A DNA stretch of 64,000 nt from Mytilisepta virgata (lineage: Eukaryota; Mollusca; Bivalvia; Mytilida; Mytilidae). Location: the NCBI GenBank assembly GCA_028015205.1, contig CM051518.1, positions 54,112,372 through 54,176,371 on the forward strand, read 5' to 3'. The position numbers were made by a program, and so were the translations under genes. The notes under the pieces were generated by a model that had not been told where the DNA came from, ran no database searches, and saw nothing but the letters and a program-made list of their open reading frames with translations. Positions 47,278-58,312 of the stretch are shown here, piece by piece (within the stretch, counting starts at the first letter, position 1; each line of letters starts with the position of its first letter).

Positions 47278-49164
47278 AGGACAAATATACCTAAGGAGCA
47301 ATAAAAAAACACAATCCATTAGACAGACAAAACCCGGGAAGACAAATGAACAACCACAGGCACAACAAATAGACACAGAAAAATAAAAAACAATGAACAG
47401 CACGAACTCCTATAAAAACCAGGATTGAACCCAGGTGCTCCGGAAAGATAAGCAGTTCCTGCTCCGTATACCACACCCGTCATGAAGTTCAACAAAGTCA
47501 ATCAGGTGGTAGTCACAAATCGGTGGAGGTACATGAAATGTTATGACAGTGGGAACAGGTCATATTAGATATTGGAACACTGTAACGGTCAATCAAAGTT
47601 TCATTTCTTTGGTATTGTGCGTTGATATTTATGAGTAATCAACTCTTCATTTCTGTAAATTGACACCTCACCGAACTTAACAATTAAAGATGATAGATAT
47701 TGGAACCCTGCAACGGTCAATCAATTCGTGATGACGACTGTAAAATTTTCTAAGTGATGACATCAACTTATCTCTGATAAAACAATGGTTAAGAAGCTTT
47801 TGTGACAGCAGTAATCCTCTTCGTCGAATGTCATGGTAACTCACGTATGCCCTTTAATATCGGATAAGTTGAGAAACGTAGTCGCCATATGCAGACAATA
47901 CTAGTATATTGCTACTCAAGAAAGGAAAGTTAACAATAGGAAAGTCGAAGTCATCAGGTTTGTCGTACAGTTTTGTCTTCAGATGTCCGTCAGTGTCTAT
48001 TTCGAGAAACAAATCCAAATATGAAGCAAAATTTGATTTGTATGTAGTATCCTTAATTTGAAGTTCACTGGGGTAGATGAGATGTAGAAAGTCTTGGTAT
48101 TTACCGTTTTTTAACGACAACACGTCATCTATATAACGAAAAATGAAATTAAAGGATTGGGCTAGTTTCTTTTTGTTTTCACGTAGAAGCCCTTGAATGA
48201 AGTCCGCCGCATAAGAGTACAAAAACATATCGGCGAGGACAGGAGCACAGCTGGTTCCCATTGGAATGCCGATAGTTTGTTGAAAAATTCGACCGCCAAA
48301 TTCAACAAATATGTTGTCTATGAGAAAATCTAACATGTTTGTAATTTCATCTTCAGAATACTTTTTGTCAGAATCAGAGTGGTTCTTAACGAAATAAGCC
48401 TTTTCTATACCTTAAACAAGAAATTTATACCTGCGTGTGCCATTTTTATTGAAAAAACATTGATGAACTAGTTGTTTCAATCGATATTTTAATTGAAAAT
48501 GTGGTATGGTAGTATAGACTGTAGAGAGGTCGAATGTTTTTATACTGTTGCATGTAGCCAAAGATTTTGATTTTAGATATTGTAGTAAATTTTTTGAGTT
48601 TTTAAGAATCCACATCTGATTGACGCCACTGGTGGAATATAATGTTTCACAGTAATTTTTAAGGCCCTCTTTAATACATGTCAATATGAGTGTTAAAATC
48701 CTTGAAAGAGGTTTGGTATAACAATTAGCTGACCCAGGAATAAACCTGTGTTTAAACGGATTTTTATGTAGTTTAGGAATCCAATAAAGAGGAGGAAGGT
48801 CCATATCTTCACCCTTTGTAGAAATTCCAAAGGAATGAAGAACGGTCTGGTGGTTATCAAGGACTTCCCGCTTAGTGAGTGTGGCCGGTGTATAAGTCGG
48901 GTTACCCTCAGTGTTATCTATTCCCAACTCGTTTCTAAGACACTCAAAATAATAGTTCTTACAGATAAAAACGATGTTATTCGGGTATTTTTCTGCTGGG
49001 GCAATTATATATTTGTCATGGAGGCGAGTTAAGGTTTCAACAACATTAGGGTCTCTAAAGATGGATGTGGCTTCAGTGCTAACAGACCCTTGGAGGTTTT
49101 TAATTAGGACCTGTATCATTGACCTAATAGCCTTCACCCACTCTGAAAGTTTGTCAGCAGGCTT
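47278..49164 (-). mobile_element. Penelope-like element, 1.9 kb, inserted in psi-5
   Basis: Flanked by TGAAG duplications (47273-47277, 49165-49169) with the empty site in psi-4 near 28000. Two minus-strand open frames (49164-48412 and 48336-47854) encode a reverse transcriptase, followed by a 0.55 kb tail shared with 3530-3830 and 16100-16405. The 5' end is truncated within the coding region. No GIY-YIG endonuclease is seen. Confidence 0.8.
47854..49164 (-). pseudogene. Penelope-like reverse transcriptase, two frames
   Basis: The first frame has LHDKYIIAPAEKYPNNIVF, then PPLYWIPKLHKNP, and motif A as FDLSTVYTTIPH with its aspartate. The second frame has IGIPMGTSCAPVLADMFLYS and motif C FRYIDDVLSL, then SYLDLFLEIDTDGHLKTKLYDK. 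A stop and shift near 48411-48340 separate them. The upstream frame is open into the host pseudogene, creating a chimeric start MKINILNAS (LRR) joined to KPADKLSEW (element). Family assignment rests on the RT motifs; the sequence is presumably inactive. Confidence 0.75.
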
Positions 49165-49926
49165 TGAAGCATTGAGAATATTAATTTTCAAATTATAATA
49201 AAGGAGGTTACCAAGACAGTTAGATAATCGAAAAACCCAAATCAGTAGGAAGGGAAAGTTAATCCGGAATTCTTTTCTGGAGACAATTTTTCAATGCCAT
49301 TTTAACGTTGGTTACTTCGTATTAATGCTCTATCTAGACTCACCGATAGAATTGGTAAATACATGAACGTTATTTTCTTCAGTATGTGATTGAAAAATTT
49401 CATTTTAGTAACTTGTGTCCAAATAATGAACATGGAGATATCGCCAAGCAAAATATGAAATAGTCGTATAGCTTTAATATTACTAACTGTGGAAGTTATT
49501 TCATGAGATATATTCATATATATATATAAGTTTTAAAGCTTTTTGAAATTCGACAGTTTACATCGAACAAGGTCAATACCTTCAATTTAAGAAATGGTTT
49601 GAGATGATCAATATCTGCCGTTTGAATAGATATCCCACAGTGCATGAAGTATAACTCTTCAATTGTATCTCGAAGGTGAAAAAAGCTTAATTTTGTACGT
49701 AGCATCTATCGAACATTAAGATTTTATTTTTTTTAATTTTTTTTGTTTATCTAATCCACAATATGTAGAACTGTATTCTGTTGCCAGCTCTGTGAATAAA
49801 TATATTAAGTTATAAAACTTTTAACGTAAAGATAGAATACCATTCCTTTGGATGATGATGTCAAATTTTTCCTGATATCTAGTAATTCCAAAGATTCTAT
49901 TTGAGGTCTAAAAATCCCGTTGATGT
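49165..49926 (-). pseudogene. TLR pseudogene psi-5, middle LRR part
   Basis: Continues psi-5 beyond the Penelope-like element. It includes LSFFHLRDTIEELYFMHCGI and SIQTADIDHLKPFLKLKVL-like LRR residues (49705-49514), matching psi-4 28780-28620. About 250 bp equivalent to 28370-28620 are deleted near 49530. Stops throughout. Confidence 0.85.
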
Positions 49927-49928
49927 AC

Positions 49929-50766
49929 AGTAGAATCTCGATTTTTCGAACTCGAAGGGGTCTGTAAAATTAGTTCGAGGCATCGGTAGTTCGAACAATC
50001 TAAATTTGGAAAATTTTTGGCTACGAACCAGCAATAAATTTAAAATTTAATTTACATCCTTTTTATCTATCCGATCGTTATTAAAGTTTTATGGGCGTCA
50101 TCATGACTTGGTTGACAGGTATGAAAAAACCGTGTCCCAAATGAAAATGGACCTGTTCCATTGATATTATCCCTTCCTCATATCGGATTTTACATGGACA
50201 GCATGGGGGGTGTCCTGCAGGAAGCAGAGACTGCTTACTCTTCCGGAGCACCTGAGTCTACCCCCGGTTTTTTGGTGGGGTCCATGTTGTTCATATGTTT
50301 TTAGTTTTTAATTGTAGTGCATGTATTGTTTTGGTCTTGTCTTCGTTGTTCTCCGGAGTTTGTCAGTTGTTACGGATTTTCTCTCCTTCGAATATCCCTT
50401 TGGTATTTCTTGACTTTACTTAAAACAATATCCACTCATGAAATCTTGTTGTGATATTAATAATTTAAGAATAAATCAGCCATAAACATTAAGTGGATTA
50501 TCAATGATCTGTAATTGACATTTAATCACCTTCTTGTCATCAATGTCTGACCTCTGGTTTTTCACACTTATTTTTCACGTACGCCAATTAAACATTATGT
50601 TCGAGTTATTGAGATAAATTACGTTACATTACTGTTATACTGACCAGAAAATTAGTTCGAGAATTCGAGAGTAAATGTAGATAGACATAATGGAAGAAAT
50701 GCCCGGACTTTCGTAAAGGGTCGAGAAATCCACAGTGTTCGAGTTCGACCCACCGAGATTCTACTG
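49929..50766. mobile_element. pogo/Tc1-like nonautonomous DNA element, 838 bp
   Basis: Terminal inverted repeats CAGTAGAATCTCG...TTCGAACTCGAA and, complemented at the right end, CAGTAGAATCTCGGTGGGTC. It is flanked by TA (49927-49928 and 50767-50768), and psi-4 near 29010 has the single-TA empty site. No transposase frame. The TIR start and TA target fit the Tc1/mariner superfamily, pogo type. Confidence 0.85.
50170..50410 (+). repeat. Dispersed repeat nested in the pogo-like element
   Basis: Contains CTCTTCCGGAGCACCTGAG, CCCCCGGTTTTTTGGTGGGG and TCCTTCGAATATCCCTTTGG. The SCCGGA(A/G)GC motif region also occurs degraded in the Penelope-like tails and near 12188 and 54615. From memory this is a very common mussel repeat. 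Confidence 0.6.
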
Positions 50767-50768
50767 TA

Positions 50769-51075
50769 GTTGTTGGTCATTTGAAGACTGTTATTGAACA
50801 CTGACAGGTTCAGTAATTTCGCTAAACCAGAAAAGGCGTCTGATTGTCATGATTTGTTTTTATTCATATTCAGCATTTTCAGTTTTGGATAAACTTTGAA
50901 TGAATCATTATTAAGTATTTCCAAGTCATTGGTATCCAGGTAAAGTTTTGTTCTATCTTGTGGCTCAAATTTAAGTTGTCTGCCAGACCAGTTTACTACT
51001 GTTTCAGCCTCGTTTCTAAGCACTAATTGCTAAAGATTAAAAGCATTTTTGTTTGATTTCTAGAAAGTTTGTATG
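50769..51075 (-). pseudogene. TLR pseudogene psi-5, N-terminal LRR part
   Basis: Minus-strand N-cap NEAETVVNWSGRQLKFEPQD and the first LRRs, as in 5016-5320 and 29024-29300. Separated from the rest by the pogo-like element. Confidence 0.85.
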
Positions 51076-51389
51076 CATTATGGTAAGATGATGCGCAGTA
51101 CATGGAGGGTAAAAGTTGACAAATACTAGTATGTTAATTGATAACTAATACAGCATCCTTTTTGGACGCATATGAAAGTCTGGATTTTGTTAGGCAAAAA
51201 TCGGGTACGTTCAATTGTCTCAAGACATAAAATAAATTCCAAATGATTAAGGTATTGATGAAATTCTGAAACATCCGTTTCTAGGACTGAAAAATAGGCA
51301 ATTATGAAAGTAAAATTTTCTGACATGTATTCACAGGACTATCACTTTTAACACTTAACAAATTGTTGGGAAGACGCAAAAACATTAAT

Positions 51390-51610
51390 CCTTACTTCTA
51401 AAGGGGGGAGGGGGGTGGTAGGTATCCATAAAACCGATTTAACCCCACCACTATTCAGTGTCTGTACCAAGTCAGGCTATCCTGACTCTCTGCTGTGTTT
51501 ATGTTTGTGTTTTATACTCTTTTATGTTCTTTTGTCCGGCGTTCTGTCTGTTGGGTTGCTTTGATTGATTGGTTCGTCATTGTTGACCTTTCCTGTTATC
51601 AATTTTTTTT
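51390..51610 (+). repeat. Dispersed repeat family B
   Basis: Same family as 22575-22880 (reverse) and 63655-63790. Contains AAACCGATTTAACCCC and GATTGATTGG...GTCATTGTTGACC. Confidence 0.7.
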
Positions 51611-51713
51611 CTTTATTCTAATTCGCGAATTTTGGAGCCTAAATCGTCTTAATGGTCCGACAGTGTACTTTGTTACAACAACAGTTTTAACTAGCAAGTT
51701 GCGAGAGTTTTAA

Positions 51714-52095
51714 AGAGAATCCATTCTTGTTTCTTTCCACCTGTCCGTCAATTCAGCTTCCTATTGTGTTGTTGACTGACTGTATCTGATTATAGCTTAT
51801 ATCTAAATGTTCTAATGTGTGTATGTGAATTATTGCCATGGGTATTTTAAGTAAAATGTTGCTTGACATAGTAAGTTTCTTTAAACGTCTGTTATTTAGG
51901 AATAGATATTCGTCCATAATCCATATTATTAGAAATATCTAGCACCTCAACAGACGGAAAACTATTTCTTATAATATTACTTTATCTGAACACAAATTTG
52001 TCAAATTGACATCTTTCAGAACCAAAACGAATTTTTCGCTGTTAGAAAATTTATGTTTCACCTATGACAGTAGAATGGTGTTGGTTCTGAAGATT
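51714..52095 (-). pseudogene. TLR pseudogene psi-6 fragment
   Basis: Copy B counterpart of psi-2 9217-9680: late LRR sequence with GSWIDGQ- and HIHTLEH-related residues. The LRRCT, membrane and TIR parts, present in copy A, are deleted here. Confidence 0.85.
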
Positions 52096-52783
52096 CCAAA
52101 AAGTGTTGCAAATTAACCAAAAACCGCTTTGTGAGTAAAAAACATATTTATGATTAAGCATACAATTTCTGTTTGTTAACATAAAAATGCATTGCGTACA
52201 ATCTTTTAAGAGAAAAAAGTAGATAAATATTTAAGATAGAAAAATCCAGGAGAAAGTGACCCTACTCTTTTCTATATGTTTATTAATTTTACTAAGAAAG
52301 TCATAAAAATTAAATATACAGTAAAATAAATAGTTTCTTGTTTCTTGGTTGTTTTTTTTTTTAAAAAATTTCTAACGGATGTGTGAAGAAGTACAGATTT
52401 TTTAGTTCCAGTATTCTTTATATCTTATGGAAGAAATAGATAAATCATCGCTTGTAAACATCTGTATGTACATTTCACTATTTAATTTCAGAAAATCATA
52501 GCAAATACAATTCATTTAAGAGATTGAATATTTAATAAATAACACTTTGCCATACATGTATTAGTATTAGTCATAGCTTTTAATTTCATAACCGAGGAAA
52601 TATTTTTAGTGCAAAGGGAAAGTGGAAAGACGTATTAGGTTTCCTTCTTCCTATTTTCTTATGTAAGTGAACTAAATAAAACTTATTTGGTTTAATGTGT
52701 ATTTAATTACTCAAAATATGCAGTTTGAAAACCCGTTCAAGGTGACTATGGGATAATTATTCTACTGCATTCAGTCTCGCAGA

Positions 52784-53042
52784 GGGGCCTCGGTGGCCGA
52801 ATAGTTCGTCATGACTACTAATGATCACTAGCCTGTCAACGCTGAGGTTGTGAGTTCGAATCTCACCTGTGGCGGGGTGTGCTCGACTCCGATCTTAATT
52901 GACAAGGATTGCCAATTTTCCTACCGAAGGTTGGTGGTTCTCTCCGGATGCTCCGGCTTCCTCCACCAATAAAAACTGGCCGCCACGGAATAGCCAAATG
53001 TGCTGAAAACGGCGTAAAACCCCAACTAAACAAACAAACAAA
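52784..53042 (+). mobile_element. tRNA-derived SINE, copy B, A box deleted
   Basis: Orthologous to 10373-10640 through the segmental duplication, with target repeats CAGTCTCGCAGA and CAGTCTCGTAGA. About 11 bp of the A box are missing (GGCCGA joins ATAGTTCG), so this copy should have lost pol III promoter function. Confidence 0.88.
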
Positions 53043-53367
53043 CAGTCTCGTAGATTTCTCATTAATAGCTGTTTAAATAAAAAATAATAATTTCTGATAA
53101 ATATAGTTCAATCATCTGGTTTACCATTTTCACATCCTCCCAAGTCAGGGCTTTGTATCCACTTTCGTTTCTACAAACCCCGGACACCACACATTCATAT
53201 TTTGCGTTTCTTACATATCATTAATAACTAAAGTGCTGTCCTATTCCTGGTTTTGGCATGCAGTTTAATTGAATTTGTGTTGCAAAGTGCATGATGGGCG
53301 CTGTGTCCATAGAAGGAGATACATACCTTGTAGTGATTTCTTGTCTCACTGGAATACACATGCACAT

Positions 53368-53369
<2 letters not shown>

Positions 53370-53426
<57 letters not shown>
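53370..53426. repeat. (AT)n microsatellite
   Basis: Copy B counterpart of 10971-11043. Confidence 0.97.
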
Positions 53427-53430
<4 letters not shown>

Positions 53431-55344
53431 TAAAGCGTTAATAATGATTCAAATCGATATAATATTATAAAAATTTCGGAAATCTTTATTTTGTTATTGA
53501 AGCTAATATGAGACAACGTTAACATTTTTAATAAATATACATATACAGTCAAATCTGACTAAAAAGGGTACACAATGGCCAAAAAATGTACCCATTATAT
53601 GTAACTGGCCTTTTCAAAGAGGCTAATTCTACAAGTTTTGTTCTTGACTGGGACATTTTCACAGTGTCCTCTATTAACCAGTTGTTTGTTTTATATGGGT
53701 GCCATTTGGCTGTGTATATAGATAGTTTAACGGGGAAAATGCGGGCAAAACGACGGGCAACAGAAACATTAAATGATTTTTGTAAAATATCCATTTGGTT
53801 TTTTTCGCCTCGAATAGCACATTACCAATGATTCCATTATTTCATGACGTCACAGGATAAACCCAGGAGGGGTAACAGGCGAAAGTAAAGTAAGTAAAGT
53901 AACAGGATAAAAACATTACCGTTCTTCTTTACAAAATATATCACACCCACCTCTACGTTAATGTCAATCTCGTAAACAAAACAAGATATAATCTATATAT
54001 ACAAAATAAACAATGTAAATATGATCATATTTCAAACTTATATTTGTAACAATGTTTCTCAAAGCGAATGGCAAACTATGAACATAAATTGAAAACAACC
54101 AAAACATTTTATATATATATATAAAAAAAATCCATATGGTCTATTTTAGGGAGCAATCATTTGACTTTTAGGGAGGGTCAAGGTGTGAAAAAATAAATAA
54201 TGCTTTATATACACTTTCGAAGAAAACAAAACATGGCAGTTTAAATACATACAAACTTTCAAAGAAAACATGCTCTATTCTTAAAAATACAATAGACAAT
54301 GCAATATACAATGTATATGCTGGGGAATTGTGCAAAACAACAATATCATAACTTTCCATATACAATGTTAACAAATATCGACAAAAGAATACCGAAGGGA
54401 CAAAACAGTGTCTAAAGTCCGTAAATTCGAAATCCAAGGAAAAGACATATTCATGAGAATGGAAAACAACAAACAAACGCAAAAAGGATACATATATAAC
54501 TAAATCATACAATTAACTAAACAAAAACAGAAGACAGGGCAGAAACCAAAGAACCAACAATGTAAACTTCCACTAAAAACCGGGAGTGACATTATGTGTG
54601 GGAGTGACATCATGTGCTCCGGAAGGGTAAGCATGTTCTGCTCCTAATGAAAGAGTGAAAAGATAACTATGAAAGAAAGGACAGTGTTACAAAACCTACA
54701 GAACTTTACATTGTATTTCAGTACGATATAATCAACAAAAATACACATTTGAAAATTCAATTATTTTAAAGGACATTAAGAACTGGACAAAAATGGTAGA
54801 AAGAGTATTAGCAGAAAAACTTATTTTTAAAATTTTTGGTACTTTACATTTTTGTTTATCATATCAGGTAATACAACCAATACAAACCAGAAAGTAAACG
54901 TTTTACAAATACAAACTATCGATAAACATGAAAAAGTCCATAAAAAGAATCCGTAATTAATAACGTGATTTATTAAGCTTTTATTACTATAATAGTATTC
55001 ATAAGTCTTCCAGAATCGTGGAGAGTTTCCTTTGGGTATATATCATATCTTCTTCAATTATTTTGAAACGTGAGCACATTTATCTTGTAATAAAAAAGTG
55101 GCTTACAATATATCTAATAAATAATAAAAACATGCTATAGTGCTCCGACGCCTGACAGCCCAAGCCAATATTAAAACATATATTACAAAAGACCGTTTGA
55201 TGTTAGAGGATTCTAAGACTAATTATGTGAAGATTAGGTCAGTTGTCAACCCTATATAATGCCTAGAACAAGCACTGAATGAAACTTTCCACAAATTATG
55301 TCTCATTAATATAACCCACTGTACAAAATATAATAAGACAAAAT

Positions 55345-55435
55345 ATGAACCCAATTTTAGAAGACCAGATTGATATTAAGAAGTATGTGAACAAGTTGCA
55401 AAACAACCTTTACATGCTGGTAGACGCGATTTTTT
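55345..55435 (+). CDS. Candidate first coding exon, copy B (unknown protein)
   Basis: Paralogue of 12852-12942: MNPILEDQIDIKKYVNKLQN...DAIF and a GTATGT donor, same 91-nt length. The final codon region has become T-rich. See the copy A entry for the reasons and doubts. Confidence 0.33.
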
Positions 55436-56938
55436 GTATGTTTTTTTTATTTTTTTTAAACATATCCTGCCACTTATCTAAGTACACAATCTGGGGCGTC
55501 GGATTGTCATTTACAATAAATTACATTCAAAATACAAATGCACAACTTCATCCTAAAACTCTTCAAACGTCAAAGGCGCAACAATGTCTTTTTTCTTGTC
55601 CAACGGGCAACAACTCTTACATATCAATATAAAGTTCCAAGGCTACCAATTCATATGTTGCATTTGACTGTTTGTCAATTTAGAATTTTTTTTTGCTATG
55701 TGAAACATATATATTGTTTTCATAACTATAATTCATCCGATGAATCTGTAAGCAATGTTATTTGGTCGTTGATTGAAGAAGTCTGAAAAAGAAAATTTTA
55801 TAGAACGTGATGACTTTGTCTCCTAACAGGATGTCAACAAGGCAAACAGCGGTATGGGTTAGATAAGAAAAGGAAAAAATTAAATGTACAAAAGCGATTC
55901 ATATGTGTATGCACATAAATTCATATACTCAGAACATTAAAAGCCTGTTTATTGAAACTAATCTTGCTAAAAAATAGGAAGGATAAATGTATGTAAACGT
56001 CTTTGTCAGTCCGCAATTTATTTATGTTATCCCACAGTTATACCTTCAACTTGTGGTAAGGTGGCAAATGATTTCTTTCCTAACAGGACTTCGAACCAGG
56101 AAGTATAGTTGAGATATGAAATTTTCAAAGGCATATTGAAAATGATCTCACTGTTAATTTCTATGAAGACTTTTTTCATTTTTTCCCGGTATACTGAAGG
56201 TTAAGAAAGAAAGGACAATCTTTGTATCTCCTTTGTTATAGTTCACGGAAGTCACGATTCGAAATTTTGCTTACTTTTATGCTGTGATTAGTAGCCTAAA
56301 ATATATTTCTCGGTTATTACCGATTATTTATTTATTTCTCTCTTGTTTTAAACCTGTACTGTTATAGTACGATTAATGTATTAGATTTACATAATGTTGT
56401 TTGTACGTTGCTGATCATTAGCTGGTTCAGACATACTAATGTTTGTAAAACTAGAAGATAGAAGTAAGAAATAACACATTATTCATATTTATCAATATTC
56501 TATTACCTACCGGCAAAACAACTTTTGTGTTTGGATCTATATTTGTCACGGTTTTAAAAGCAATTTCATAGAATGCTTTTATCTTGTTTGTTTGCGTCAT
56601 ATTCGAAACTTTTAGACAACAAGTCTGTAAGATGATGAATTAAATGCATTTGGTTCGTGTCAGAATTTTAAAGTATCACCAATTTCTCCCAGTTCAGTAT
56701 TACATTAAGCCGTTGTCATGGAGACGATAATGAATGTTTGTTATTGGCTACTTCTCCATTAATTGAAAACGTGACTTTACTTTCAAATGACATGCGGATA
56801 AATACCCTTATTTCCAAGTTTTAATTCAAAAAGCAATTTAAGTAAATAATACAAATTCAGATAATTATTCTTTCATCAGATCTCAGGAAAAGAGAACAGT
56901 ATCAAAAATGGTTAAGAATAAATTAAAATTAAACTTAA

Positions 56939-57137
56939 ACACACCCTGCATACAGCTCTGCAAACCGCGGATAAATTTGTCTCCGCGGTAAGAAATATCC
57001 ATGTTTACTATTAGAACATGATATGAAATCCGCAGATGTATCCGCGGAATTTATATCAGTTTGTAATGGATAAAATGGATATTTCTTACAGCGGAGCCAA
57101 ATTTATCCGCGGTTTGCAGAGCTTTATGCAGGGTGTG
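56939..57137. mobile_element. TTAA-flanked MITE
   Basis: 199 bp with 63-bp inverted arms (56940-57002 and 57075-57137, about 3 mismatches), beginning CACACCCTGCATA. TTAA lies on both sides (56935-56938, 57138-57141). TTAA targets are used by piggyBac and Kolobok elements. It sits exactly where homology to copy A ends. Confidence 0.88.
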
Positions 57138-57180
57138 TTAAACCAAATAGTGAAAATGATTGTAATAAAACCGAACATAC

Positions 57181-57327
57181 TTGGTGTGTCATTGTGGCCC
57201 TAATTTCTCTAATCTTCACTTCATATTTCTGACAATATCTGGCTGTATAAGTCATCCCAATGATACAGGCCGCTCCAACTATACCGATCACTATAGGAAT
57301 TAGAACACTAATCAAGTATTTTTTATC
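57181..57327 (-). CDS. Candidate internal exon with a membrane span
   Basis: On the minus strand, TTTCTTCCAG precedes an open 49-codon stretch starting DKKYLISVLIPIVIGIVG, followed by GAACIIGMTYTARYCQKYEV and ending THQ, then GTATGTTC, a donor. The length is exactly divisible by three. It encodes one hydrophobic helix with small-residue spacing followed by a basic juxtamembrane segment, as in type I membrane proteins. No family is recognised and no neighbouring exon is found, so it may belong to a gene whose other exons lie outside the window or to a dead gene. Confidence 0.4.
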
Positions 57328-58312
57328 CTGGAAGAAATGATAACAATACTAGTACTAATTATAATGTTTAGATATTCCGATGTATTGATCAGTATTGATA
57401 TACTAGCTAATATATATCCAAAATGATGAACAAGATATTTAATTTAAGGTTATTAAGTTTTTTTTCAAAAACTGAAATAACCACACAAACTTTTGAAATT
57501 TGGAATTTTGATAAGGACGTTACGCTTGATATTAGCACAACGTTGCGATATCGGCGTATTCGGTAGCAAAAGCGACTGGACAACATTTATTTGTCAACTT
57601 AATCAAATAAAACATCCATATCGAACTGTATTAACACATTTAGAATTTAGAGAATTATACGAAATTTTCGATTTCTCAGTAAAATGTCACACAGTCTGAA
57701 AATGTCGTAGCTTTAATTTGACGTTAGAAAGGGAAACGGGGCTATAACAGGATTTTATTTCTGAAATGAATGTCGTAGTCATATATGTAGGATATAAATT
57801 TCTTTTAGACAGAAATAACAGGTGGAATGAAAAAGGACAACCAAAGAAAAAATTTAAAAGATTTGTAAAAATAGTAAACAGATAAACAAACCAACAAAAA
57901 CAAATAAGTAAAATAACCGAATTTCTCAAAAACAAAATAAAAAATAATTCTAAACGACCACACTTCAAAGTGAGGATCAAGAAATACTTTCAAAATATAA
58001 AAAAGGATAACCAGAAGTAAAACGTGTGGAACAAATATTGCGTATGTTTACCCCATAACGTTATAAATTGACGTTAAGTTTAGTGATACCAACATCATGA
58101 CGTTTCACGATATATGTAGCAAATGCTTATTATATAAACGCGAACTGCGTGAACTTTAACAATAGAAATTATCTTTTCCCATCTTGATGACAATGTTGTA
58201 CACTGCAATGCACATTTACGTATATCTGCCATCTTGATATTTAAACGACGCGAGGGTTACCGCGATAAGTCTGTGAAACATGTTTTGTTCATTTTCTTGT
58301 GTAAAATAAAAT
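57328..58312. other. Intergenic, no gene recognised
   Basis: AT-rich left flank of the tandem array; open frames here are short and uninformative. Confidence 0.5.

Larger units (their letters stand above)
30518..51713. repeat. Segmental duplication, copy B, first arm (insertion-swollen)
   Basis: Same order and orientation as 1-5452. Extra sequence relative to copy A is 32843-35645, the MULE 35754-45330, a satellite fragment 45827-45969, the solo LTR 46004-46628, and the undeleted parts of the Penelope-like and pogo-like elements. The offset of 30.5 kb at the left end drops out naturally as one duplication of the block. Confidence 0.9.
51714..56938. repeat. Segmental duplication, copy B, second arm
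   Basis: Parallels 9217-14499. Small differences include a loss of about 80 bp near 51970, an insertion of about 40 bp with GTAAAGTAA repeats (53861-53900) and a shorter TA tract. Apart from listed items it holds no recognised gene. Homology ends at TTAA 56935-56938. Confidence 0.9.
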
